Part shown: positions 46,465 through 58,600 of the stretch, piece by piece | Position numbering within the stretch: position 1 is the first letter of the stretch | Layout of the letters: every line of letters starts with the position of its first letter | The notes under the pieces: generated by a model | What the model was told of the DNA's origin: nothing | Database searches by the model: none | Seen by the model: only the letters and a program-made list of their open reading frames with translations | DNA from: Anas platyrhynchos | Lineage: Eukaryota > Chordata > Aves > Anseriformes > Anatidae | Assembly (NCBI RefSeq): GCF_047663525.1 | Contig: NC_092606.1 | Coordinates: 4,028,501-4,092,500 of the forward strand | DNA: 64,000 nt | Direction of reading: 5' to 3' | Program-made: the position numbers and the translations under genes

Positions 46465-46515
46465 ACTGCATGGTAATTTTTAGCATTATGTTACTGCATG
46501 GTAATTTTTAGCATT
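46465..46515. repeat. Exact 23-bp direct duplication upstream of ITGAE
   Basis: The same 23 bases (beginning ACTGCATGGTAATTTTTAGC) occur at 46465-46487 and 46493-46515. They start about 210 bases upstream of the ITGAE start codon, so they may fall in its promoter. Confidence 0.9.
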
Positions 46516-48391
46516 TCTATTTGTCTCTATCAGCACCCTTAGTATACCTAGCATGATAGGATACATCTGGAAAAGCCTCTAGGGCTTTTGTACTGTCCAC
46601 CTTCTCCTTTGGTGCTTGCCACGTGGACATGCCACATCAAATAGAAATTTGCAGACAGATCCACTTGAGTGAGCTCACAGCAGCAATTTAAGAAAGATAT
46701 CAGCTCTCAGATGCCCCTCATCATAGTAATTTTTTAATGCAGAGGTTGAGTTCCCCCCATCACACACACACACAGAGCACTGGTGTTCCCTTTTTATTTA
46801 ATATATTATTATTAACAGAAATATTGACACCTTGTGGCAGGATGCCCAGGGTATGTTAAGGGATCCTGCACATTTCTACTCCCTGTACCAACAATTCTTT
46901 GGCTTCTATTAATCCCTCATCTCTCTGTATTGTTGCCCCTAGTTTGGAGCAGACTAGTCCAAAATTAATCCCAGATAGTTCAGGCTATCAGGGTACTGCA
47001 CAGCAAGCAGTGTTTGTATGCAGGGGGTTGTTATTGCAAGTGCAATGATGAATGCTATTCACTGGTGAAGTAATAAATAGTAAATACACATTAGTGAAAT
47101 GGAAATAGTAAAAGTTAAGCAATCAGAAGAGTTAACTGCAGAAAAAATCCTTTGCAAAGGTTGGACCAGGGAAGAGAAGAAAGCCATTCCAGAGACATGG
47201 TGCTCTTTGCTCAGAAAGTGTAAATTCTCCAAATATTCTTAGAAAATAGTGCAATATGTACTTTTTCTAGCTACCTCCAACTCCCTTCCTTTAAGGACTC
47301 ACTGTGTTTAACACACATGCAACAACCACCAGAGCCTCGCAGTCCAGAAGGGCCATTAGTATTCCATATTTCACATACCTAAACTGAAAAAGATTACACC
47401 AAAACAAGCAAAGAAAACACTCCTTGCACTCCGATTTTAATAACAGTTAGGTGCCAGCCATGAGGCAGCCACAGCCACACCTTTCTGATGCTTTGCTGCA
47501 GAAGCAGCCAGGAGGTGGCAAAAGTGAACAGTTTTCTTTAAAATGTCTTTTTTTTTTTTTTTTTTTTTAATTTATTATTTATTTATTTTTTTAGTCCCAG
47601 AGCGACAAATGATATTTCTTTAAGTAGAGCAAAGAACAAAACTGATTACTAATAACAAGAACAGCCCAGCTGAGAAATCTGCCAGCCACCTTGCTTTGGA
47701 AATAGCTCTTTGTGGCTGATGTAGACAATATATAAAGCATCTGTTCTTTGTCTTAGCCCTTTTGCTTGTCACATTGTAAAGGCTCCTTTAGCCAGCTACA
47801 GAGGCAATGGAAAGTATGCTCAGTTGCACGTCAGGTCATGAAGAGATGAAGAGAGAAGGAATCAGCCAGACAGATACACACACCTCCTCGTACTGGCTGC
47901 AGCCTCAGAGCATGCTTTGAAAAAACAGGGAAAGGAACAGCGATAAAACATGCACAGCATTTGAGTGACAAGGAAAAACTGCTTGAAACCTTACCCCTGA
48001 GGAAAACAGCCTTATGGGGAGTTAGGAACCATACAAACTGGGCATGGAGCTTGTTTTAAGAAAATTACACAGATAAGCAGTGAGATGGATCACTGTGCAG
48101 TGGGAGATGTTTGAAGCTTGGTAGAGAGGCCACAGGAAGCAATGACCTGGCAAAGTGTGACTGAGAAGTAGTTTGGAAGCAATACAGTCTTGCATTCATC
48201 TCCCAACCGTACCAGGCAACTTAGACCAAATCACACGGGAGGATTTGAGCATCCATGACCCTGCAGGGAAGGTAATGAGAGCTGCTGGTGTCTTTTCTCC
48301 GTGGCATAGCTTGGTTTTCAGTGCCTTTATGGCTCATACATAGAGGAGAGAGGGGAGAAACTGCAGGTATTCATTCACATAGGTTTGATAT

Positions 48392-48409
48392 TATATATAT
48401 ATATATATT
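48392..48409. repeat. (TA)n microsatellite
   Basis: About nine TA units, followed by a T-rich stretch, in the ITGAE-TRPV2 intergenic region. Confidence 0.9.
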
Positions 48410-50137
48410 ATTTTTTTAATGAGAATGTTGCAAAGCCTCCCACTTAGCATAGGGATGGATTGAAGATAGGTTCCATGTAGGTGAGTAGGTAAATACCAGA
48501 AGCAGAAGGGAAAGGACGCTTCACCATTTGATAATTTCTTGTATAATGGACTGAAGAGTTTCTTGACAAAACATTATGATCTCTTAGGAGTGGATCCCAG
48601 AATCCTGTTGGGCCATCAAATCCACGAAGTTGCTTGTCATTCCTTCCTCTTCCAAGCAACAGCAGACGTCCCACAGAGTAAACCCCAGACAGCCTACCTG
48701 TTTGTTACGTGACCAAAATGGGAAGTGGCTTAGATGGTGAAGCCAAAGAGGAGCCTTGTGCATTGATTGAGGATACAAAAAACCTAGGAGGTTACTGATG
48801 TTGATCTCAGTAGTACTGACTCACCTCAGCTTTATAGGAGGACCCCACTGCAGAAAGGGAACTCCTCAAAAATCTTTTTTTCCATGAACACAAATAACTG
48901 TACAACAGTCTGGGCATTGCTAAACCTTCTGATCAATTTGATGTAGTTGTTTGTTGCATCTGCCTGTCCCTGTCTACTGTTCATCTTCCTTCACGTGTGA
49001 GCTTCAGAGGGCTGGGACTGGTGTTCTGTGCGTGACTGTGAAACACAAGGAATAGCAAGGGCCTGTTTCACAGTAAGCACCAAAATTATAGGATTTTTTT
49101 TTTTTGATGCAGATCAAAATATTAGCAAGCTTAAGAAAGTGATTTAAAAAGAAGCAGGTCTAAGGAAAAATTGAAGAAGCAGGTAATTTTGAAAGCAAGC
49201 TGTCACAGCCCACAGCTACCAAAGCCACTGCCGACAAGCCCAATTTCTCTTTTGTTGTATTAAGACTCCAAGCACAGATGTCATATCTGATTCTGCATTT
49301 CTTGAGAATCTCAAAGTGTCCCTACTACAGCAAAGCACCATGCACAGCAATAGATTACCATGTCAGATGATCCTTTTGTGCAATATGAGCACCTTGCCAA
49401 ATCTTGGGAACACTTAGGACAAAGCCATAGATGGAAAAAGCAGCTGAAGGTTTTACAAAGCAAGAAGACAGCAGAGGCTGGAGTGAGAAATGTTCGTTAC
49501 AATTCAGATACCCAACAGAGGGAAGCTGCAGAGGGAATTGCCCAGCACAGGGGAAGAATCTGTTTGAAGTGACAGGGAATAAATTGTAAAAGCAATGCTT
49601 TTGCTGCCAGTCATGTAGGTGTAAGTAAGCAACAGGATTAAAATGGTTGTCTCCAAGAGAGAAACCTCCCAGGTTCGCTTGCTCAGAGTAGAAATGATAG
49701 ACAGGAGATCTTGACTTGCTTAGTTTATCTTACTGAAGGAAAGGCGCTGCCAGCATTTGTAGTCTGCAGCGTTTTCAGGTTTATCATTACCCATTCCTCT
49801 ACAAAGCATGCATCCAATGCAACATAGTCTGTTACAGATGTGGCTGCATAAACTGGCATGAGGCATGGAAAACAAGAGTTAATTTGCATGGCAGCGAAGT
49901 CATCACAATACTGGGTGAAATGTAACAAGGAATTTGGTAACGCCTAACAGTCCACGCTGATCACATCTTCTATTTCTTTTTGGAAGAGGCTGAGGCTCTG
50001 AGAATACATTCAAGGATGAACACTTTCAATTAAGTAAACTTGTAATACTGATAGTTTACAGAAATACTACATTATTTTTAAATATAGGCTGGAAGTGAGA
50101 CAGTTTCATTATTTTTACTCCTCTTCAGAGTTTAAGA

Positions 50138-50166
50138 TGTTTCCCACCATGAAGTGGTGGGAAACA
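50138..50166. repeat. Perfect 12-bp inverted repeat with 5-base loop
   Basis: TGTTTCCCACCA, then loop TGAAG, then TGGTGGGAAACA. It could form a hairpin, about 850 bases downstream of the TRPV2 stop codon. Confidence 0.85.
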
Positions 50167-50633
50167 ATTAAGTTCTGGTAGCCATTTACAGCAAGGTAAG
50201 AAACCCACTAAGACTGACAGGAAATGTTAACCACATGAAGCATTTTGGCCCCTCTCTCTCTCAGAAGTGATGTGCAGGATTCTACTGCTGTTTTCTACAG
50301 AGACAAAGCAATCTCTTAAGGGCACATGTTTCAGAAATTCACCTTATGAGGTTACAGTTCCAGAAGATTCACATCACTTCTGTGTTTTTAAGTGATGTGC
50401 ACATCGTGCAAATGCTTTCATTACCGTAGCATAAAACAGGAAATCAGATGTGGTCTAAACACCCAGCTCTGCAGACACTAAGACAAAGACTTTTAGTAGG
50501 TATTAAGACAAAGATTTAGTATGGCTCTTGATGACTGAAGCTAGAGTATTTGTCCACTCACATCTCACACCAGTAGTGTTTTGCACAGAAACCAGCTACA
50601 TCGTTGGTAACTCTTTATGCCTCTAAAATACTT

Positions 50634-50639
50634 TTTATT
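50634..50639 (-). terminator. Candidate TRPV2 polyadenylation signal (AATAAA)
   Basis: AATAAA on the minus strand about 370 bases downstream of the TRPV2 stop codon. This is a plausible 3' UTR length, but it is not confirmed by sequence alone. Confidence 0.35.
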
Positions 50640-51010
50640 CCAAAGCACTTCAGTGCAGTCTCTTGTGACAAAAGAAAAAATCAACCTGTTCTTAGGCAGG
50701 TCAACTCCATCCTTCACTTGTTTATGGCAAACAGCATTATTTCTATGCAGCTGACAAAGCACTGCCCTCCCAAAGGCCACTCCCCACTGCCACTATGATC
50801 TTGCTCTTGCACCTTTAAACATAGTAATAAGAAAGTGTCAGGCAGAGAAGGTTGAGATAAAATGGCTTCTTCAGAGGAAATTCATAATTAAAGTGCTTGA
50901 AAACACTTAAAGCCACAGGCTGAACCACAGTCTTCGGTGAAATGCACTTTAATACTGGCAATGCCTTCAATTCTTCAAGCTGCTATAGGAAGACTACTCC
51001 TTTGAAGACG

Positions 51011-52684
51011 CTAAAGATTTCTGGTTTGTCCCTCTAGAGGCATCATCTCAGTTGCTGATAGCTGGGGCTGCAGTAGTGACTGCTCCTCTGAAACAGCTGA
51101 TCTCAGTTGTTTCTGTGTCACCTGTTTCCTTGATCTTGTCTCTATATCAGGAGACATAAAAACAGCAGCCCTTTGTCAGCAGGAAGCTGGCAAAGGAATC
51201 CAGTTTTTAGAAGAGCGCAGGTTTAGGGAAAATCCAACATATACCAGATAAATTAAGTGCTGTAACCTCCCCATTCCTAGAATACCAGCATCAAGGAAGA
51301 ACTTTTGCTGAAAGAGCAGAAGGCTGTGTTTAACTCCAGTAGAGATTCTGACCAAGTTCCACCACGGAGTAAAATATTTCTAGTGAAATTAACAACTGTC
51401 CACAGAGAGCTGCTTCCCAGGTATAAGGAGGGAAGCAAACACAATGATCTAAGGCAGAATTTGTGAAAGTTGCCAGTGTTAGTTCCCTGACTTATGTCGT
51501 AAAAGCTTTGATTTTTAACACTTGTGGTATGAGCGGACCTATATTTTACCTTTCATACAAAAAGCAACATTTTGGCTGCTGATCTGAGTCAAAGGGAAGA
51601 AAAGCTCTTGCTGGCCTGCCTAAAATTTATTACTGAAGACATAACATGTAAAGAATAGCCACTGAGCAAGAAGCCAAAAGGATACTGAAGAACTTTCTTA
51701 ATGATTTGATTTACCTTCTGGATTTATTTCTGAATCACTGGTGTTTCCAGGGTCCTCCTTAAGAACTCCCACCTCCTTTGCCCAATTTGTCCATTTAATT
51801 TCCTCTACTCTGGAGAAACAAAATGCAACAGACACTGATGCATGAAACACAGCATTTCATCCTAGATCTCATTGTTCCGCAGCATCCCATCCCAATCCCA
51901 ATCCCAGCTCCTTCCTGCCAACACAATCCTAGTGTAGCAATGGCACCCACGGAGCTTTTCCTTGAGTAAAGATCTTCTGTAGTCTAAGCTCTGGGAGGTC
52001 AGTATCTATCTCCCTGCACGTGGTATGCAGGTCTATGTAATTTGCTTGTTTTAAGGTATTCCAGTTCCTCCCAGGGAATATACTTAATACAAAGGAGCAT
52101 CTTAAATTCCACTTTCTATACTCGTTTCACAGCACATAATGCCCTCAAGTTACAGAAGTGGTGCTAGCACTTGTTTTGCTGGGTGGAAAAAAAGTTCATC
52201 TGCACTTCCAGCCCCCGTGCGAGGGGAGGGGTGCTGCCCCCTCGTGTTGCTCTCGTGTTGCATACTCCTGAGCTAAGGGGCTACCAGCCTCCAGACTTCC
52301 CACCACAGCTTTACTGGCAGCAGAGAAGAAAGCTTCGTTGCAGACAGCCTGCCACCAGAACCACCTGCACAGATGCAGGTTCGGCAGCACACGTCTTGGT
52401 GACTTGCTTTTGAACTTCCAGCACTGCAGTCACCAGCCAATTTCCATGCACCCAGGAACATGTGATTGGGTCCCTCTGCCAAGTCAGCCCTGACATTCAC
52501 TGGGGTGGTTCAGGGGAATCTGTTACTAGGCTGGAGTTCAAGGGGTACTGGTACATCTGGCTTACCTGAAGCACCACCTCTCATCTTTCTTATTGAGGCC
52601 CACTGACATAAAGCAGCCAGATCTCCTCTTCCCACCTTGGCGCCACAACCAGGCCTTCTCTATTTCCAGAATAGCAATAGCCCT
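51011..52684 (-). CDS. TRPV2: TRPV2 exons 13-15: cytoplasmic C-terminus
   Basis: Exons 52566-52684, 51715-51809 and 51011-51141 encode residues 672-785. DERWCFRVEE followed by [11 protein letters not shown] matches human DERWCFRVEEVNWASW. The last exon, ending in PLEGQTRNL and TAG, has no clear counterpart in human TRPV2. I place it by a consensus-like acceptor (GATATAG), the phase match and the open frame, so it is less certain than the other two. Confidence 0.82.
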
Positions 52685-55600
52685 CTGAAAGAAGAAACCC
52701 ATGTCAGGGAGAAAACAGGGCATACAGACCCCAGAGCCTCATTTTGATTAAACCTTCCTGAATCAGCAAGTACTTTGACTTGGAAAATCACTTTGGAGCT
52801 CAATTCCAAGGTGTTCCTTAGCTTAACATTATCAGACCAAAAAAAAAAATACAATTCTCTCAAGTTAATTATGCATGTGGATCTGAACAGGCTAGTAGTC
52901 AAGCAAACAGCGTGAGCTTTAAATACACCTAAAAATGATGTTAGGGTTTATCCTCTGAGTGTAAATTTATATAAAAAAAGAGAATTTTACAACTGAGGTT
53001 CAGGACAAGGTGCTGTCATCTCTGATTTTATGAGACTCAAGTAGGAGTTGGGACCATGACATAACTGCTGAGCAGCACTGTCTCTCACCTGCAGCTTCCA
53101 GACACTTTTGCTATCACCAGAAATATCAGTGACAGTCTCACTCATGAGCGCAATCAGCATGTTGAGCAAAAGAACATAAGTGAGGATCACGAAAAGCAGC
53201 AGCAGAAGCATGACGAAGTATCTGAATCTGGCATGTTCCTGGAAATCCAGGTCACCCATCCCAATGGTGATCTTGAAGAGCTCCAGGGAGACGCTGAGCA
53301 GCCCCCCATACATAGCATGGCTTCCAGCATTCTCCATCTGAGCAACAGACTTGTTCTGAGACAGTGAAGGAGCATCCCCCATCAGGGTAACCAAAGCTAT
53401 GAGAAAAATAGAAAAAAAAAAAAAGAATCCTCCTTAGAAAAACATTACTTCTTGCAGCCCAGCCTATAACATGATGTTGATTTAAATTGCTACCTGCAGC
53501 AAAGCCAAAGAGGAAGATCATATAAACCAAGAGGAAACGCAGCAGATCTCTCAGGATAGTCTGAAATAAATCAGAAGGAAACGCCATTCTTTATCTCACA
53601 TGAAATCACCACGAGTATCTCCTGTTCTCACAAGTCATAAAACAAACCCCTGTAACAATGCCAACACAAAAAGCAAGCAGAAAATGCCTTTATCCAGTTT
53701 AAGAAACTACTAGTGCATGTTAAGGTACTTCCTCATGTAAGTTACAGTTTTGAGAATTTAACCTGAGAGCACTACAATAACATATTTGTTTCTATATTTG
53801 TATGAATAGGCTCTTTGAAACTAATAAATAATTCTGTCATTTCCCCAGTATGACTGTTTCCAAATCACTTCAACGCACATGGCTCTTTCTTTTCTATTTC
53901 CATTGGGTTTCACACAAGTGGTGATTAGAATCCTTCTCTGGCACCTCATTTCTACCTTGCCTTTCTAATCCCAGACTCCCATATGGATCTGAAAACACTT
54001 CTCAGCCCAAGCATAACAGTTCCAGGGAACTCATGCTGACTTTGACTGTTAGTTTTGAGTTGCTTTCTGACCAACAGGTGTCAGCTGCTCTAACTTGCTA
54101 TAATTAAAGATAATCAAACTAATGGTTTGCCACCATTACGCTTCCTTGAAGAAATCAATCTAATCTCCTTCTGCAACTTCTTTATTTCCAGGCTCAATAT
54201 ATCAATTCTATGATGGTTTTCATGGTCCTAAGAGAATAAACATAATTGAAGGACTTCTATTAGTTCCCCACACCTAAAAGTTTTTCACACTAAGTTTCTT
54301 CCAAGTACTGACCTTCTGTATCATGACACTGTAAATCCCGGTGCGCTGAAAGCCCCGAGTGTAATACAGCATGTTCACCCATCCCAAAAGCAGGGAGAAC
54401 ACCATCACTGCCACGTAGTTTTCTGAGCTTGCACCGTACAGGACTGCTGACAACAGCAAGGAGAAAGCCTGGATGAAGCTGGAAAGAAATATGATGAGTG
54501 ACGAACTGACTTACTTCAACAAAAAGGCCCACTTGCAGATCTGTTCTGTTATGCAAGGAAAAGCAAACACATTTTTCCAGGCTACGTGGAGCATATAAAG
54601 TCACAGCTAATCAGACTCATAGTTTATATAAGCAAATCCTGTTATAACCAAACCCATACGCTGTTGCAGTTTTGTTATGAACTGGTTAATCTCACTGTGT
54701 GGAAACTCTTAACTGTTTTCTATAACAAATGCAACTAATATGAAATGCAAAAGCATTTTCACGTATGAATACATGCACATATACATGCAAACACATGCAT
54801 CTGAACATTTCTCTTCAGGAAAATGAGAAATTATCTCCTTTTGACAAAATCTGAGCCATAGAGGCTGTGTGATTAAAAACTTTGAGTTCTTTTTCAGCAA
54901 GTAACTTTTTTTAACTGTCAAATAATTGAAGACCTGGCCTTTACTATGTTCTGACCAAATCCAAAGACAAACCCTACCCAGCAAAGTCCATTACAACAAA
55001 GGGTTATGACAAGATGCAGCAGGTAGGAAAAACAAGCAGGGTAGGGATGGAAAGAGGAGACAGTGGCAGAGAATCAATCTTTCCTGCTCACCATCTCTCT
55101 AGTAATGTTAGGGCAACTTAGCTGCACACAGCAGAGAACCAATTTCACCCGTGCTTTCATTGCACTAAAAACCTCAAGAGACATACATCAAGATCTCAAT
55201 ACAGCTGTCAGAACACATAGTCTTCAGGGACTGGCGTCTCCTCCGCAGGTACAGACTCTAAGAGAGAAAAATCAATGGTAGCCATTCATTAGAACAACAG
55301 AGCACGTTCGAGGCTGATTGCTGCCTGGCATAGCCTATTGCACAGGAGAGAGGTTTGTTCCATAAGCTTCTCCTCCAGCTTTCATTTTCAAGATCCCAAA
55401 TTTCAGCTAGTCACTCTTCCAAGATGAAAACAAGGCCATAATTTATAAAAGATCAAGAACAAACAAGGGCTAACAACTCAGCTCTATAGCTTTATCAAAA
55501 GCATTAATAGCACTAAACGCTAAGCATGCATTTTAGTATCATAAATCACAAAAACCCCTCCTAATGATTTACTGTTGTGAGCCTATTCTTCCTCTTGTGC

Positions 55601-58600
55601 AGGAACCTGGCTTATGCCACCCTGTCATTGCCAGATCACACTGATACTATGTCTCAGAGCAGGATTCTCTCCTGCCACCCACTCGCACATCCTAATGTCA
55701 GGAGAACCAAATCCGTTGCCTTTATGTCAGTAATGTTTTGTTTTGTGTTTTCTTTCATGCAGTGAAACTAGATGAGAGATGCCAATACCTGAGCAAAAAT
55801 TAGATAAATGCCTCCTAGCAAGATAATGATCAGTCCAGAGACCCACAGGAAGCCTCCGGCTGTGAACTCCACTGGAAATGAAGGCTGCAAGAAAATAAAA
55901 GAAAAAAATAACATTGAAGACAGACAGCAGTAGTGGTGATAACCACCCCAAGCCTTTTAAAACACATCTCCATTCATTCAGGCCTTGCTAGATGAAAAAA
56001 CACCAGGCTTACCTTTACCCGTAAGGGCTGATAGTAGGCAATGGCTGTAAATATGATCATGAATGACAAGTATGAGATAAAACTGAAGTAGAATCTCTTG
56101 GAAGCAAATGTTTCCCACTTTTGCTGGAGCAATTTGTTCAGTGGCTCCAAAACCACCATCTTGTACCGATTCTATGAGGAAAAAAAAAAAATCAAACCAG
56201 AAAAACACCACCAACAATAAATGTATCTATGTGTCAACAGGAATGCAAATTCACCAGAGGATTGTCTTTTTCAGAGTTAGAGTTCAGTGGCTGCAATTAT
56301 GGAATCACTAAGAGTTTATTCAATCAGGCCTTGAAAAAAATTAACCATCCCATAGGAAATTAATTCTGCTTGGCTTCACCATGGTATTTGAACAAACCTC
56401 AGCTTAGGACAACCAAAGGATCAAAAACACCTCTCATTTTATAGATTATCCAAGGCATTCTAAGCAAATTACAAACAGTAATGTATGCAAATACTTCACC
56501 ATGCATTTATTTTCCAGAGAAATGATCGTATAAAAGATCACATTAACTTGAAATTTGCATAATTAAATAACAACAATATAAACAGGCAGGAAAAAACATT
56601 GCTATCTTCAACTTTTAGTAAAAAGCACTCACTGGCGTGTCACTGCTGTATGCCAGAATCTCCAGCACAGAGTTTTCCTCAAAGCTGTCTAGAGAGGACA
56701 AGTCATAGAGGGAGACGTGGATGGGCCCATATGTCCATTCGGTGAACTTGCGTGACAGGTGCCTGTACACTGGGTCTTTGATCTCTCTTTGAATGATGTG
56801 TTTGAAGATCTGAAGAGAAACCAGACTCATACCAGAAAAAAGGTGTATTTGAGGAAGCTACAGACTGACCCAAGCATACACAAATCACCTTCAAACAATG
56901 TCTTGCTTTCTGCATTGTATACTTTGTTGTATCCATACACCAGACTGGCTAAAAGCAGACAACGTAACTACATGTTGTATCAGCTCTTCCAGGAGCAGAA
57001 CCAATTTCAGACCAGACCAGCTACCTTGGCTGGGACACAGCAGCAGCAGCCAGCTGGGGCTCAGCAGGACACTGACTGGAGCAGCCAGGAGGAGGCCTCC
57101 TTTGTGTCTCCTGTGGCACTGCCACTATCAGCAGCTTTACTACAGGTTGGATACAAGACACTGCTCCATCACACCCCACTGCTAGGCAGAGGATGTATGC
57201 TGCAGTCACCCTTGTTTCTCAGCAACCCCAGGAATTCCCTTTACTCATCTTTACCTCCACTTTGCCTGTCTTGGCAGCAAGCTGTAGAGGATTTAATCCA
57301 TCATAATTCACTATCTCTTCCAGTTTCCATGTTGGGTCAAGCTTCACACCTGCCTTCAAGATCTCAACGTATACTGTGCTCACAAACTTGGTGTTCTCCT
57401 CGGTGTCATCTGCAATCATCACCAGGGCATGCAGGACTGTATTGCCCAGTGTGTCTTGCTCCTGGAGCCTGGCTTTTTGGTGAGGGTTGTTTAGAAGATA
57501 TTCCACCACATCAAGCTGGTTGGTACAAGCAGCCAAGGAGAGGGGAAGTTCACCTGAAGAGATTAGGACAGTAGTTAGAGGGGAAGCAGGAATGACAAAA
57601 AAAAAAAAAAAAAAAATTTAAGCAATAAAAAAAGCAATTCTGGGAAAATATAGCCTGCAGTTTTACCACTGGACCACAGAACAAATTATTTTCCAGTGTC
57701 TCTAGATTCAGTAAGGATTCTACAGTAAACAGTTACTCCTTATTTTTGGGATCATTTTTCTAGACACTTAATTTGACTGCACTAACCTTGCATTTGTCTC
57801 TGCGTGAAGCCCCCTGGATGGGGTTAAATACATAAAACCAAAAATGATGTCAAGTGCTCATTGGACACCTTGGTCTGTGAAGTCCAGCCATTCAAATAAG
57901 AGAAGAGCTCCTTGATTACAGGACAGTGAAGATGGTAATTCAAACCCAGCTAGAACTAGTGTCATTGAATAAGGCATTAAAAAAACAAAGGAATGTGTTC
58001 CACACTGACTCACCAAAATAAAAGCAAACTCCCTCTTTCTTCTTCCTGAAGAATTCGCCATGGGCTCTGGCATGGACATCAGCTCCATTCTCTACCAGAA
58101 GTTTCACTAAGTCCAGGCTCCTTTTCTCTATTGCAATATGGAGTGCTGTCTGGCCTACGGAAACAAGCAAAACCTGTAACTCATTGCCAATACCCGAGGG
58201 AACAGGCAAAGGACTCTTCAGTAAAACACTGTTTCCACAGCTGCTTTATGTTCTGCACAGCAATCCTACAGTATTAGTGCTGGGAAGGGGATGGGTGACA
58301 ACTGATAACTTTCAACAACTTTATTGGAAAAGCACACTGTGAACAATGAGCTAGAAAACAAGCCCCAAGACTATCAGGAATTCAGTGCAAAACCAGACAA
58401 TTCCCCCTGTCTGGTACTAAAATTCCAAAGAGCTATGAGAGGAGGATAAAGACAACCATACATGTACATGACTGTTGCATATCTGCTATTAAAAGGATAA
58501 CCTAGCAAGCAGAACTCATTCTTTAACAGCTATACAGTATTCCTTTTTCACTTTTAGAAATGCATTCTAAACTTCCCTATTTCCTAAGCAAATTCTCTCA

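Larger units (their letters stand above)
46256..51010. other. Intergenic stretch between ITGAE 5' end and TRPV2 3' end
   Basis: About 4.75 kb without a recognisable gene. The left edge should hold the ITGAE promoter. It is not a CpG island, which fits a tissue-restricted gene. The right edge should hold the TRPV2 3' UTR. It contains a T21 tract at 47548-47568, a TA microsatellite at 48392-48409 and a 12-bp inverted repeat at 50138-50166. Confidence 0.6.

Noticed and set aside
56759..57574. Plus-strand open frame of 271 codons
   Set aside because: It runs antisense across TRPV2 exons 5 and 6 and the intron between them. Those exons encode well-conserved ankyrin and linker sequence on the minus strand, and the plus-strand translation resembles nothing known.
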